Shown here piece after piece: positions 20,963-33,172 of a stretch of DNA of 64,000 bases. This stretch comes from Zygnema circumcarinatum (lineage: Eukaryota; Streptophyta; Zygnematophyceae; Zygnematales; Zygnemataceae). The translations under genes were made by a program, and so were the position numbers. Below the pieces are notes generated by a model. The model ran no database searches, had not been told where the DNA came from, and saw only the letters and a program-made list of their open reading frames with translations. How positions within the stretch are numbered: position 1 is the first letter of the stretch; every line of letters starts with the position of its first letter. The stretch covers positions 1,255,602-1,319,601 of the forward strand of contig CM074807.1 of the NCBI GenBank assembly GCA_037447605.1. Direction: 5' to 3'.

Positions 20963-23900
20963 CTAAACAGGCGGCAAGGGTCGTCTACAGGTGGGACACT
21001 CCATTTTTATATCCATCCACCGCTGCAAACAACCCGTATGAAACAAGTGTTCACATGGTGTCACCTGCATTCCTCCAATCCATCCGCACTTAGTCAGAAC
21101 AGGAAACTCACCCCCCCCCCCCCCCCCCCCCCCCCCCNNNNNNNNNNCCCCCCCCCCCCCCCCCCCCTCCAACTGAATTTTCTGCCTTTCCAGACCCCAC
21201 AGCTGCCATCCCACCCACCATGCGCTGTGTTGACCGAGGCTCCGAGTCAACCGGAGTCATGCAGATGACGCAGTCAACCGGATTCGCCTCCTCTCCACTA
21301 GAAGCCAAACTCTGTCCAGCTCTTTGTTCCAACCGACGGAAATAGCTGTACTTCTCCGGAAGGAACTGCAAATGTACACTCAACAGCAAGTCATACAGAG
21401 GCCGAGAAGCACACACCACGCTTAGGAGGCGATGTCAAGCAGCATCCTTCTATCAACTTGCTCTCATGTGCCAAATCATTACAAGAAATCTTGGGAAATC
21501 ATGGTTGGGGAGGAGGGTAAAAATCTTTTTCAGGTGTTCACCTGCCGCGGAATGAAGCAGCGTGCCCCAAAGTAATGCTGCAGAAGGAGGAGAGCTGCCT
21601 GTGCTGTGAGAGACACAACAAGAGAAATGCACCACTGGGGACTAGGCTCTACTCGCATGAAGTTTTTGGGACAGCCGAAAGTGTAGAGAGGGATGGCCAG
21701 TCGAGTAAATGTGATGCCCAGAATGTAGTGCGGATGCAGCGGTTTTCGAGCATCGCGAATGGCTGAAGTCACAATTTGGGGAATCCAGAAGGAGTAGAAG
21801 AAGAAGAGGAGGTATCGGAGCATGCTCTGCAGTTGATACATGATGAGAATCCCCCCTAGAAGAAACCCATCTGCAACACACAGTTTTCCTGGAGGATCAG
21901 TCTTTGAATTTGAGTATTGACATGGTACAAAGGAGAAGGTAGAGGCTGAGCATTAAAGTGCGTTTGCTTGCGAGTTTGAGCTATGTCCAGGTAGCTCAAG
22001 CTTATCGTCAAATGTCATTGTTATTGTCATTGTTTTTTTTTTGTCATTGTTTTTTTGCTCAGAATATTCCTCAAACCTATTGCAGGCACACCAACCTTCA
22101 ACACAGATTATGAGCGGACAGGTTTTTCCCTCTTTCAAGGATATGCCATAAGGACTTTGCCACTCACAGAATCTCCCATAAAGGACTGACAGTTCTCGCC
22201 TCACTGCCTCCCAACCTTCCCCAGCATTTGCCGGTCTTCTCGCCTTCCATATGGACAGCAGGTATCGCATTTCAAATATGCTGAAGATAACAAACTTGAA
22301 GAAGGCAGCGGTGGCAAATGCATTGAACAGTGATTCTGCATGCAAAAGCATCAGGGTAAGTCAGGCAAGTGGCCAAGGTTTGAAAAGCTGCAAATTCAGA
22401 AATCATTATCAAAAACGGAACTATAAAGGTAGAGCCCAGTTACATCTCTGTCTCTGCTTTCTTTACATGAATTCTTCCACGAATGAGTTTAAGCAGTGCT
22501 CCCTTTGACCCCTCACTGTCGTCTGGGCATTATCCACCTGAGCCTTCAATTCTCACCACATATGACTACTGTTTCCAGGATGTTAGCTCCCCCTCTAAAA
22601 ATGACCCGCACCTTGCCCTTGTGTTTGATACAAGCAAGCGGCCCAATCTCACAGTACAACAAAGTTGCAGCTTCACCCTTACCTACAACAATGCCAGCTG
22701 TCAGATGGAGAAGGCACAGGTATGCATCCATAATCGCCTGCTGACCGATCATAAGTAAAGACACCTTTGCTGCGCCCTGTACACACAGCAACCCCACAAT
22801 TCCCAACAATTAAGCATTTTGTGTCCTCAAGAATAATGAAGCTAGAGAGCACCCGTTTGCTCTGAATCAACAATCAGCAGCCGAGAGGGCTTAAGGTGAC
22901 GTACAGCAACTCTCTGTTACAAAGGCATTACTTACCGCCTGCGTGTTGCTATGCTCCATCTGACGAATAAGAAACAGCACTTGAAGGAAAGATATCTGTC
23001 ACGATGGGGGCATTTTGGTCAAGGAACAATTCAGCACAAGACAATCCCTAGCCCTCACTCCCCCCTCACAAATTTCCTTTCCACTGTGAAACTTGAGTAT
23101 CGAGCAACTCTACATGAGCTCATAGCTCCCCCCCTTGTGTGGAGATGAATGGATACGAAAGTCACAAGGAGAGTGTAATTGATGGCCTTGTTGTAATATG
23201 CCTCCAGATTTACGGCCGTAGCGTTTATTTTCAGAGCCACAAAGCAGCTGCCATGATGATCTCCTATTCGCGGACTTTCCAATCGGCCCCACATTTCAGT
23301 GGCTACATGCTCCTGCACTCCGTCTGAAACCCACAAACCACCATCTTGTCATCCATGGACAGCTCGTTCTGCTGGAGAGGAGAGGCAAGGTGCAGGTGCT
23401 TTACTCCGTCAAAACATGGCAGAAAAAAAAAGGCATCCAACTCGGGAAAGGTGCCAACAACAGAGTCGTTGACAAGCCGCTCTCTTTGAAAAAACGAGAC
23501 CATGTTTGAAGTGAGAAGGAGGTGCCAAAGGTCGAAAAACCATCTTGGCAGGAGAGTATGGGAGTTCCAAGCATAAGGAAACAACATGTAGCTACTACCA
23601 CTAACCTTTCCACTCCCAAAGGGCTGGTGACAACTGCGTTACAATATGGATCTCGCAGTCTTCAACGGTAGTTGCTGAACCATCCCAGAGAGAAAAAGAT
23701 TCATTATTTGCTCCCTGTCTAAGGAGTGTGCAAAGTCTAAAACGTTCTACCTAATGGCGTTCCTGATGCACAGCTGAAGTCTGTGAGAATCCCTTTCAAC
23801 TGGATATCCGGACTCCTGCCGTCTATCATTTGAGCAACGCAGGTAGAGAAATTTGAATAGACAGCAACTCCAAGCCCACACATTGAAGGCAAGACTCCAA

Positions 23901-26900
23901 AAGCACCCCACAGACCTCAAAAACCAGAGTTCCCGCTACCTGAAAAAAAAAAAAAAAACTGAAAACAAGAAAGGTAGCAAGAGTAAGCGGTGGGCAGACA
24001 TACGATCAGGAAACCCCTGTCTATGATGATCATGGGATGGATCTTGCAATGCCTGCAGCCCAGTCTGCAGATCGCCCACCCCAATAAGCCTTGTCAAACA
24101 TCCAGAATGCAAAACAGATCTCTAGGATAACAACAAGAATCTCTAGCAAAATGGAAACATTGCATTTATATGGAGGTGGTCGCTGCCTACAAATGCTCTG
24201 AATACACACCATTCGGTATCCGCTGCCCGGCCCAAGCTCGTCTGATTCTACTAACTCCGGCTCCGCTGAGCTGGAAGTGCACCGGCCAAGCACAAAGTAA
24301 AGATGTGTTAGGGAAAGATTACTTCTTCCAGAAGCTTATACAAGCTGCGTCAGTCAGTCAGTCAGTCAGTCAGTCAGTCAGTCAGTCAGTCAGTCAGTCA
24401 GTCGTCAGTCGTCAATAGTAGTCGGTTATAGAGACTTGCGTCTTTAAGTGTATGTATGTCAGTGAGCCTCGAAGATTCCCACACCACTTGGATCATCCAC
24501 TGCTCTAGTTGTCGACATAAATACTTTTCTATGCAGCAACAATACATTCAAATTTGCTTTAGTCGTTATCCCAATATATATCTTCTCTCCTCTCTCCTCT
24601 CCTGCCCTTAAACATGAAGTAAATTATCATCAACAGAAGCTGGTGAGGGTTCACAACCACCATCGAGAGCAAAACAGGTGCCATCAGCCCAGCAGATGCA
24701 ATAACTGAGGCCTGAATTCCAAACTCGACATAACAGAGAATTCTTTCAAATTTGTGCATCGTACAGCGCTCTGTATTCGCACAATATCGGACACCAAAAC
24801 ATGAGGCATTCTCCAGTTTGACAGCCTACCTGCTAAGAACCATTCTGAGCTGCCCAAATGGTCGGACAAACACGCCTTCCATCTTCAGATGCAAGTCTCC
24901 ATCGGTGATGTACATACCATCCCTCAGGACAACCTCGCCCTGCCCCGCCGCCACTCTCCAAATGATTGAAAACTTGTTGCCAAGCAGGACCACTGTGGCA
25001 CACTACGGGAACTGTGTCCGGAATGATGGCCTCACATGCATCACCATTGATCATGCCGCATCTGCATCTCATGACGACCTGAAAAATTCTCCGATCCCTG
25101 CAGCTTTCGTGCTAGTAATATCATTGAAAAAGAGGGCTATGTCCATCTGATTTGATCACTACAAATAGGTGCGCCATTTGTGGAAAGTCTACCAAAGAGC
25201 TATACGGGAAGTCAAGGCTGAAGTTGTACAAGTGTGGCTAATGTGGCAGAATCGATCACGTAGATCGATTTCATATAGCTAGGGAATAGGTACCGTCAAC
25301 GCTTGGTTCGGGAGAACACAGCTTAAAGACTAAGGTATTTTCGAGGCTCACATGCACGTAATGGACTTCTCTTGTTCCCGTTGGGAAGGTTCTGAGCTGC
25401 AAGATGATGTTTCCTGAGCTCTTTCTGAGCTCCGGGAGTTGCGTTCCATTCAAGCCTTCCACCTCCCAAGTACCTGCAAACATCTCATCATGCAAACAAG
25501 CTTTTAGTTCAACGTCACTGCGTGATTCATGGCTCTGAAAGAAGAAGAGAGAGGGACACATGACTACTGTAAAGTTAAGCGAATATTAAACCTAAGGCAT
25601 GCAATCAACGTCAGCTGCTCCATCGCATTCCTAGGTTTGAGGTTCCACCACAAAGGCTTTAGAAGGTGCACTAACAGCAGAAGACCTGCCGAAAACTACT
25701 TCCCTTACCTTTATATGTCCCGGATATGTTGGCTGGATATTGTCTCAAAGCATCAGCCTGCCCATCTTCTGCCAAAGCTGGGATCGACACCTGTATAGAG
25801 GAAACAAGAAATTATTCACTTGTACATCGCACGAATGCAGACTATAACGCCATTAAGGGGAGAACTGATCTCCTTGGAAAGAGCCGTTCCTTGTTCGATG
25901 ATTCATTCATTATGTACAGTGTCTCCTACGGCATACAAAGGTTCTCCACGACAATTGTGACACTAAAAACTGAATAATGAGCGTTCAATGTTGGCGCTGG
26001 TCACTATAGCTCAACAATAGAACAAATGCAACTAAAAATGTTAAGCATAGTCCCAACACCACTCCAGCAAGAAATCCACAACACATGAATCCACAAAGTC
26101 TTTATGAGACACCAACACGGTTAGTCTCGTTCTTGTATGACATTTACAATGCTGCACAGCACCTGCATGTTTCCCTCAGATCTTCCACACATATCAAATG
26201 CATTCCTGAATGTCAAGAACATCCAACTTAAACACCTATTCGTAGTTGCCATCTCAGTGCACTAATCTGCCTTTCTTGTTATTCGGTTTGCTGAAATCTA
26301 AAAACCCCACACAAGCACGTCATGAATCTAGTGAAAAGGACCGAACTTAAACTGGGAACATGTTCATGGCAACAAAATCCATACAGAAAATTCTGTTGAA
26401 CCATACAATGGGGCAGAAAAATAAGTCGATATGCCCGCGCCTGATGAATTTCGATTACTTCCGTTCAGCAACATTAAGCTCCTGAATAGAAAACTTTAGA
26501 CTAGCTCCTCGCAGACAAGCAAGTATAAACTAGAGGCATGTTCAAACCTGTGGCTCGACACCAAGCACTAGGCCTATACATACGCTTTTCCGATAGCCTT
26601 CAAAGTGCACATAAGTTGGAAATTGGGCTTGATTTCTGTCAGAAAGTCTTATTATCTTATACAGGCTTGCATCTGCTAAACGCCCAATTGCCTTCACGGA
26701 AAGTTATTCTTATACAGGATCACCCAGCATTCTGAAAGATTAACAAGTTGAGTTCCGTCAGGTGAACCTATCCACTCATTTACACCTGGTATTCGCTGAA
26801 AGTAGACCAGACAGGCTCAGTCCCCGAGTTTTACTGACAGGGCCAAATGGGTTAGCTTTCAGCAGACAAAGCCAGAACCCGACGACGTGCCATAACAACA

Positions 26901-27893
26901 CCGTCTAGTCACCAACTCAGTTCAATCACAAGCTGGCCAAAGAGCTGGCCTTTCCAATGACCTTATCGGCTAGACAGTGAGCCATTCCTATGTCGAGGTC
27001 TGTTTTCGTATTTTCTTCTTCTCACTTGCCGTTCATTCAGAAACTCATAAGCCAGGCATGGCTTGTACACCCTTATACAAAGTCTGATCGGTTGAGAGCT
27101 AGAAATCCCTCCCTTTTAAGTGATCCTAAACTTCCAATTACCAAAATAGTGATACAACTCACCAAGCCTGCTTCGTATTTCACAGCGTCGTTCCCACACT
27201 CTTAAGTCAGTGAGTGCCACTATGTCGTGACGGCTGAACGGAACACTTACGATACTCACCGCCTTTCTTTCTTTTTATCTCTTTTGGTTGAAGTAAATTC
27301 CAAATTGGACGAACAATCAGTCCTACGGGAACACGCCTGCATGCGACCTATGGCGGCGCCAAATGCAAAGGAAGCTTCGTCCTTGCCCAAACAAGGAAGC
27401 GGACCGAAGATAGGCTTCTCACGGTTTGACGTTTCATCTCAATAAGCTGACTTGCCTATTCAATGATCTCATACAATTGATTCTCCCCCGCAGTCTAGGC
27501 CCAGCATGTGTGGTATGCCAATCGGAAACTAGTTGAGCTAGATACGGATACAAAAGAAACCAATTTTTTGAAGTTAAAACCATCAGCGTCATGTATCTTC
27601 CACTTTACGATGTTCGACGAGAAGTAAAATTAGCACTGCGTTCACAATCTATCCTCATATGATCGACCAAATGCCCCGTCAATTGCCACTGGTTCACACT
27701 GAACTTGTAATGAAGCAAAGTGCATGCACATGCGAAGAGCCGAATCGCCTTAACGCACCCGCACACGGCTACGCACTCGATGAAGAGGCCGCGCAGCATC
27801 CGTATGCGTGAGAGTAGGCGTCCATATCAAGAGCACAAGCAGCGGCAGCACCACCCGCTGAAGCCTTGACTGCAAAGGAGCTGCTGAGGCCAT
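20963..27893 (-). CDS. FLY: FLY-type transmembrane RING-H2 E3 ubiquitin ligase
   Basis: Homolog of Arabidopsis FLYING SAUCER 1/2, endomembrane E3 ligases linked to pectin methyl-esterification. Exons on the minus strand: 27759-27893, 25709-25790, 25294-25473, 24830-24992, then (after an unresolved stretch) 23157-23323, 22936-22995, 22683-22776, 22168-22335, 21542-21870, 21219-21365, 20963-21064. The start MASAAPLQSRLQRVVLPLLV is a signal peptide. The lumenal part includes SGTYKGTWEVEG and LHLKMEGVFVRPFG. A multi-span membrane region follows: YTLLVTF, IRQMEHSNTQA, QQAIMDAYLCLLHLTAG, FNAFATAAFFKFVIFSIFEM, SFWIPQIV and LLLLQHYFGARCFIPRQ. The RING-H2 (DCVICM...PCEHLFHTGC...CPTCRRPLPP) is complete. 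Two introns are over 1 kb. About 100 residues between 23323 and 24830 are not assigned to exons. The intron between the last two exons contains the assembly gap. Confidence 0.9.
21111..21167. other. Poly-C tract with 10-N assembly gap
   Basis: 27 C, then 10 N (21138-21147), then 20 C. It lies in the intron between the two RING-encoding exons of the FLY-like gene (poly-G on the coding strand). The true tract length is unknown. Confidence 0.95.
24349..24413. repeat. (GTCA)n microsatellite
   Basis: Thirteen perfect GTCA units, then GTCGTCAGTCGTCA. It lies in the unresolved part of the FLY-like gene, presumably intronic. Confidence 0.9.
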
Positions 27894-27979
27894 CCCCTAC
27901 CTCCAACTCTGAAGCTCCTGCAGTCGCTGTAGAGTAGCTGCCATGCAATAAGCGCCTCTTTCCCCTCTCCTTCCCTCCC

Positions 27980-28027
27980 ACTCCCTCTCCCTCTCCCTCT
28001 CCCTCTCCCTCTCCCTCTCCCTCTCCA
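27980..28027. repeat. (CTCCCT)n microsatellite
   Basis: About eight hexamer units. It lies about 90 bp upstream of the FLY-like start codon, so probably in its 5' UTR. Confidence 0.9.
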
Positions 28028-28272
28028 CCTCCCTCCGCCTTCCTTCCTCTCCCTCTCTCCACTCGCTCCGCCGATTGCCGGGCCCTCAGAACGATCTCCA
28101 AGGTTCTCTAGGGCCGACGTGGTTCCCGCCGTACGGCGTGCGTACCAGACCCTCCCACTGGTACGACCACGTACGAATCAAGCGTACGGCGCGGTCTCGG
28201 GCTGTCTCGCACGAGCGAAATGCCGCGCTGTACGGGTGGGCCGTCCGCCGCGTGACGCGTGTCGCCGTCCAT

Positions 28273-28297
28273 CCGTCCGTCCGTCCGTCCGTCCGTC
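28273..28297. repeat. (CCGT)n microsatellite
   Basis: Six tandem CCGT units in a GC-rich stretch upstream of the FLY-like gene. Confidence 0.9.
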
Positions 28298-29791
28298 GGC
28301 CCGCGACTGCCGACACGCCCGCTCTGACGGACGGACAGGCGACCGCCGCCCGGGGAGGGGACCTCGCCGCCGGAGAAACCCTAACTGCGGCTCTATGTGG
28401 CAGCTCTATGTTCGACGGATTTACCCGTTCTGTGGGCGTGTGTCACAGGACTGTTTGACGGTTCAGGCACGGAGAATGTGTCTTGTCGTGTCACGTTGTG
28501 TCACATCACGTCACGTTGTGGCACGTCATGTCATGTCACCTTTGGTGACCTTCCCTGGGGGAGAGGTACAGGAGCTGAGGGCGAGGACGTGACAGCACGA
28601 GAAGAGAGGGAGAGGGGGTGTGACAAGGAGTGGTAACTCGTTGCGAATGATTTGGTGGGAGGAAGGACTCCATGGGAAGCTTGAAACTGTGGCGCCTTTG
28701 CTGCAATGGGCTTAGGATTTCGGGGGTAAAGGGTGGACATTGATGTGATTATATGGCAACAGATCCTGCTTCGGGAAAGGGCACTGTCTGACTCTAAAGG
28801 TAGAGAAAAGACTTGGCTATATCAAAACGGATGACCCCATGCAAAGCCCTCGGGGACATTTTGTTCTCTACAAATCTAAGGAATCACAGACTGCTCCACA
28901 GAATAGTCGGAACGTTTGAAGACAGCAAATGATTTGTAAAGAAAGGACGTCAAATAAGAGGATGCGTTCATATCTAGTCAGGCATTTCCAAACCTAAAAA
29001 ACTGCTTCACATGTGTCCGAACCAATCAGACTGATCCATCGTCATCTGACTGCAAAAGCACGCGAAGTTTCCTTGAAGTGGCAGTTACTGGTTCTGGGAC
29101 ACCACACATAACAAAGGAGTAAACTTGAATAACTTCAGAGAGCATCCAATCATGTCAAAGCTTCCAAGCAAATAAACGCACAGAAGTACAAATAAAACGA
29201 TTGATATTACTACAAATGTCACAATGAAACATACCTCCACTTGACCCGACCACAACTACCGGAAAAGTTAATCCCATCATAAGCTCCTGAACATGGTTAG
29301 CACTACCCATACTTATCAGAGCTAGCTTCACATTTAAAATCTGTATAGAAGTACAAGACTCGCAAGCCTCACATAAGCGCAAATAACTCTTGATCTAACA
29401 CCCTTGCACCGTTATTTGTTCATTACAGTCAAGCCTAGATAGAAGCCTACCCTGATCTCCTTGAACCAATTACTCAAGTTTCTACCCAACGTCTCTCCGA
29501 TTCGGAACAGCTCAAGCTGCCTGTTCAGCGGGGCCACGCCTTCACCTGAAGGCCACAGCCGCATGGAGCTGATCATACAGAAAGGCAACAAGTTGGGACA
29601 AGTTGTAGAGGCAACAAGTAGCTTGAACATTAGGCTAGCAAAGGATGAAATGAATCTGCAGATTGGTGTATGTACAACAGAGGGCCGCTGAAAATCCAGC
29701 AAGTCTATGCTGGACAATGTTAAGGAGAGCTGAGCAACTTCCGACTCAGTGGAATCGTCCAGTCGCCAGCACACTCGGCAACCGCTCTTCA

Positions 29792-31868
29792 CTACCAGAA
29801 CCCGCCATCATCATCATCGTCTTTGAAGGCTGTCTTCGGCAATGGACGGGTTGTCTCTTCCTCCTCCTCGAGGTCATAAGAAATTTCAGGTGGTTGAAAT
29901 TCAGGAGAATCCAGGTCGGAAAGATTCTTCAGATCTACCATGGTGAGCTCATCCAGACGACGCACCACCAAATCTGCTGCTCCCAGCTCATATGCTGGGT
30001 GAACACCAGCTACAGCCACACACTGCAATACAAATGCAGAGAACATTTGACGGTAAGAAACTGGCGCATTGTGAAGGCTTGTCACAAAGGTGGCCTGAAA
30101 TCTCAAAATGAGACCTTGTCTAGAGCTGTCAGGACACCAGAGACAGAAAAACGAACAAAAGGCCATGTAGGGAAGTGAGAACAATACCTTCATGAGCGCA
30201 TCATGCGCAGCTTCTACAGTCCTGTTGGAATTTCCAACGATAATGCACCGCTCAGATATGAACCCCAATCTGTCAGCAGCATACTGCAGGAAACAGCGCC
30301 CCACCAAAAGAACACAGTTTAGGACAAGAGAGATGACCTTAGCGAGTCCAACAACTCATGGTGGCCCGACAATGAGATCAATCCCCGTCTATCGAGACAA
30401 GATAGAATCAACAAAACTTGTGGGCATTTTCACGATAACAAAAGATCTTTAACCTAGAGCGGCAATCTAGCAATCACAAGAAACATCAGACGTCAGAGAC
30501 ACGCCGACGCTCCCTGTTCAGCAGTGACATTCAGCCAGCACGTGCGATCAGAAAGCTAAACAAGCCTTCTTAAACACTAACTCCGTCTGCTACAAGGAGA
30601 GTTACAAGAAAAGATATAGGTACAACAGGCGAATCAACTTAAGCACATGCTTCTTATAAACTGCCTTATAATGTACGAGGCCCATTTCAGATTCAAAGTT
30701 CAGGCTCGTAAGACCAAACCGAATACCGATGGTCAGCCCACCAGCGACGAATCAAACATGCAGACAACATCCTTCCATTCCACAGCGCAGAATTCAAGAA
30801 AACGAAGGAATCGCAATAGCAACAGACTTAGATATGAGGGACCCGCGAGCTGCAACTCAAACAGATTTTCGTCAAGAACTTCTCCTCGACTCTGCGTAAG
30901 TCTTGACTGAACACAACAGTCACCTGGAACATTTCGGGGTCCGGTTTTCCTCGATATACGTCCTCCGACGCAATAATAATATCAAAAAACCCTTCCATTC
31001 CCACCGCCTCGATTGCCCTTTCCAGGTATTGACGCGGCCTAGTAGAGGCCACTGCAATCGGGACATTATACTTCTTCAGAGCCTCCACAAACTCCCGAGA
31101 TCCAGGACGGACTCTGTACACTCCACCTTGCATCTCCTCGTAAAGCTGCTCTTTCCTCTTCGCCAACCTCTTCATATTCTGGAAATCGCGGGTCCAGCAA
31201 AGCACCTCGGATATAGCTTGTTCATTCTTCATGCCTTCCGCTCTCTTCAGAACAAAAGCTAAAGGTTGGGGCCTCCCCTCTTCCTCAGCAAGAGCTGCCC
31301 ACGCCTTCCGCTCTAACTGCGCGTCATCCTCCACAATTACGCCTTCCCACTCAAAAACGACAGACAGCCAGCCACAACCCATTCGCTCAAGGCGTTGAAG
31401 AGGATTCTTCAAGGAGATATCATCTGCTCGATTTTTTGGAGGAAGAGGCAGTGGGCGTTGCACGGGCAAGGTAGGCGGCTTTGGCCCATCCTGGAACCCG
31501 GACACACGAAGCCGACGTTCTGCCGATCCATCAAACACCGCTTCCTCCATGGCCTCCATCGCCTGTGACAAAACCGGCATCCATCCCTTTCTTCGCGATG
31601 TGATATCCGCACCAACCGTCCTTAACCTAGCGCTGATTCCAATCTGCTTCCCAAAAAAAGACCGGGACAGCCCCTTGACAACTCTCTGCTTCTTCCAGCA
31701 CTCCATGACAGGCGCAGCCGCCCCTTGCTGGCATGTTGCCCTCAGTTCTCCCCTCCCATCCACAGGTCCTAACAGCGGCCTCATCGCCTTCCCCTCTACT
31801 GCCCTCTGCAAGAAATCCCCCTCGCCCCGTATTCTCAAAGAAAACGACGCCCTCACCACGGTCGCCAT
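29792..31868 (-). CDS. PYRP2: Plastid HAD phosphatase of riboflavin synthesis, PYRP2-like
   Basis: Predicted 423 residues, in phase over three exons: 30924-31868, 30188-30283 and 29792-30022. Closely matches Arabidopsis 5-amino-6-(5-phospho-D-ribitylamino)uracil phosphatase PYRP2 (riboflavin pathway, plastid): WEGVIVEDD, GMKNEQAISEVLCWTRD, LAKRKEQLYEEMQGGVYRVR, ASTRPR, ASEDVYRGKPDPEMF, ERCIIVGNSNRTVEAAHDA and HPAYELGAADLVVRRLDEL. About 160 N-terminal residues, mostly Arg/Ser/Gly-rich, include the transit peptide. The second in-frame Met (MATVVRASFSLR) was chosen as start; another Met lies four codons upstream. In motif I the canonical HAD D-x-D is replaced by E-W-E-G, which as I recall is also true of the plant orthologs. 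The C-terminus is acidic with a run of Asp. HAD motifs II (AVASTRP) and III/IV (RGKPDPEMF, GNSNRTVEA) are intact. Confidence 0.92.
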
Positions 31869-33172
31869 CCTGCAATACACCCCTCCCTTACTCCTAACTC
31901 GTTCCTCCTCACCCCACTCTGTACAGCAACAACAAGAGGAGCAGCAGTCACCTACACAGATGAATGGTCCTTTCCGCTATTAGGGTTACGGCAGTCTCTG
32001 CAGGCCACGCAGGTGCAGGCTCCCCCACGTGCGAGGGGGCCGGCGAAGCACATGGAGCACGGCAGGAGAAGGCGCGTGCGAAGGTCCTCAGCCGCGAATC
32101 CGAGGCGGCCACGTCACGCACGAGGCACGTGCGAATGTTCTCATCCGCGAATTGGAGGCGGCCACGTCATGGGTGGAGGAGATATTTGGGCCGGCGGAGG
32201 CAGGGGAGCCCAGATGCAGCGCACCTGGCGGGCGGAGCTCGAAAAGTTTTGGAGCCTGCCCGTAATATTGGAAAATGTCGCGTCGGTCTCATCGGGGCCG
32301 TCAATTCGCTTTCAGTTCTTTGGATGGGCCCGATTAGTTCATTTTTTTTGGGGCTAAAAAAGAAATATCGTTATCTTTTCTTCGGGAGGTTCACTCGCAA
32401 AGACGAGGGAAACAACCGTGTCATTTCTCGCAAGGGCTAGAAGGGTCATGCAGTACAACACAGCAGCAGGAACGCTCACGTAGCCTAGGCCTAGGCGTGC
32501 TCTTAGCCTCTTTCCATTGTGCTTAGATCCTTTGCGACCAGTCCCTCGTGGTTCCACTTCATGCTTTTGTCCATGTACATTTGATGGCCTCGCCATCGTG
32601 AGTTCAATGAAATTTTCCCCTTCCTCTCACGTGGCCCAATGACAACACGAAAAGAAGTGTGGTTTTGGAATTCAAAAAAGGGTCTCGTCCATGTACAGTA
32701 GTCAAAGTTTGATGCCCAAATCGTACCCAATTGCGCTACTGTGTTACTGAACTTTACGGGTCAAACTCGGAATCAACGTGAAGCAGGCACTTCAATAGCC
32801 ATAAATTTCTCCAGGCATAAATCAATAGTTCTTTCTTTGCATCCTGAAATGACTGCTATAACGAGAAAGGGAACAGTTATGATTGTTGCCGTGAATGTGT
32901 GAACCATCAAATCCTGCTATTGCTTCACAGAACATGGATCCCCAGTGTAAAGACACAACTTTTTTTTACTGTAACCCAAAGGCCTAGTTCGATATATAAA
33001 ACGAACGGGTGCAGATATTCTGCTATTGCCGTTAAGGCGTGAGAAGACATCAAATGTAGCGTGCTTGCTGCTGTCTCTCTTGAAGGAATGAATGTACGTC
33101 CTTAGAGACGATGCCCGTTATATAGACTACAGGCGAGCCGGTTGTTGCTTGGTGTAAGCAGATAAGATGGAC
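31869..33172. other. Intergenic: PYRP2 promoter to ZIP4 3' end
   Basis: Contains two GC-rich, partly repeated blocks with CACGTG at 32026 and 32126, each in the context GCACGTGCGA or CCACGTGCGA. The dispersed repeat copy B follows. The rest, from about 32700, is AT-rich and empty apart from the probable ZIP4 3' UTR. Confidence 0.5.
32536..32632. repeat. Dispersed repeat, copy B
   Basis: About 95 bp closely matching copy C (50241-50340). Shared blocks are cctcgtggttcc, gcttttgtccatgtacattt, cgccatcgtgag and tcaatg. The reverse strand reads YMDKS...NHE in both copies, but no longer reading frame is shared. Confidence 0.75.

Larger units (their letters stand above)
27894..29791. other. Intergenic: FLY-like promoter and 3' region of PYRP2
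   Basis: Near the FLY-like start there are (CTCCCT)n and (CCGT)n microsatellites and a GC-rich stretch with many GTAC/CGTACGG cores (28118-28200). A telomere-box AAACCCTAA is at 28377, followed by a run of CACGTCA/TCACGTT motifs at 28490-28540. From 28740 the sequence becomes AT-rich and probably includes the PYRP2 3' UTR. I see no gene here. Confidence 0.5.

Noticed and set aside
23290-23420. Frameshift in the FLY-like gene
   Set aside because: An open frame ending near 23303 seemed to join the next frame with a one-base shift. The acceptor at 23324 (gggtttcag) removes the need for it, and the downstream exon matches FLY in phase.
24349-24413. CRISPR-like or other spaced array
   Set aside because: It is a simple GTCA microsatellite without spacers; no CRISPR array is present in the window.
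28119-28592. Open frame of 157 codons in the GC-rich region upstream of the FLY-like gene
   Set aside because: Composition is driven by CCGT repeats and CpG-rich promoter DNA; no domain, no splice support.
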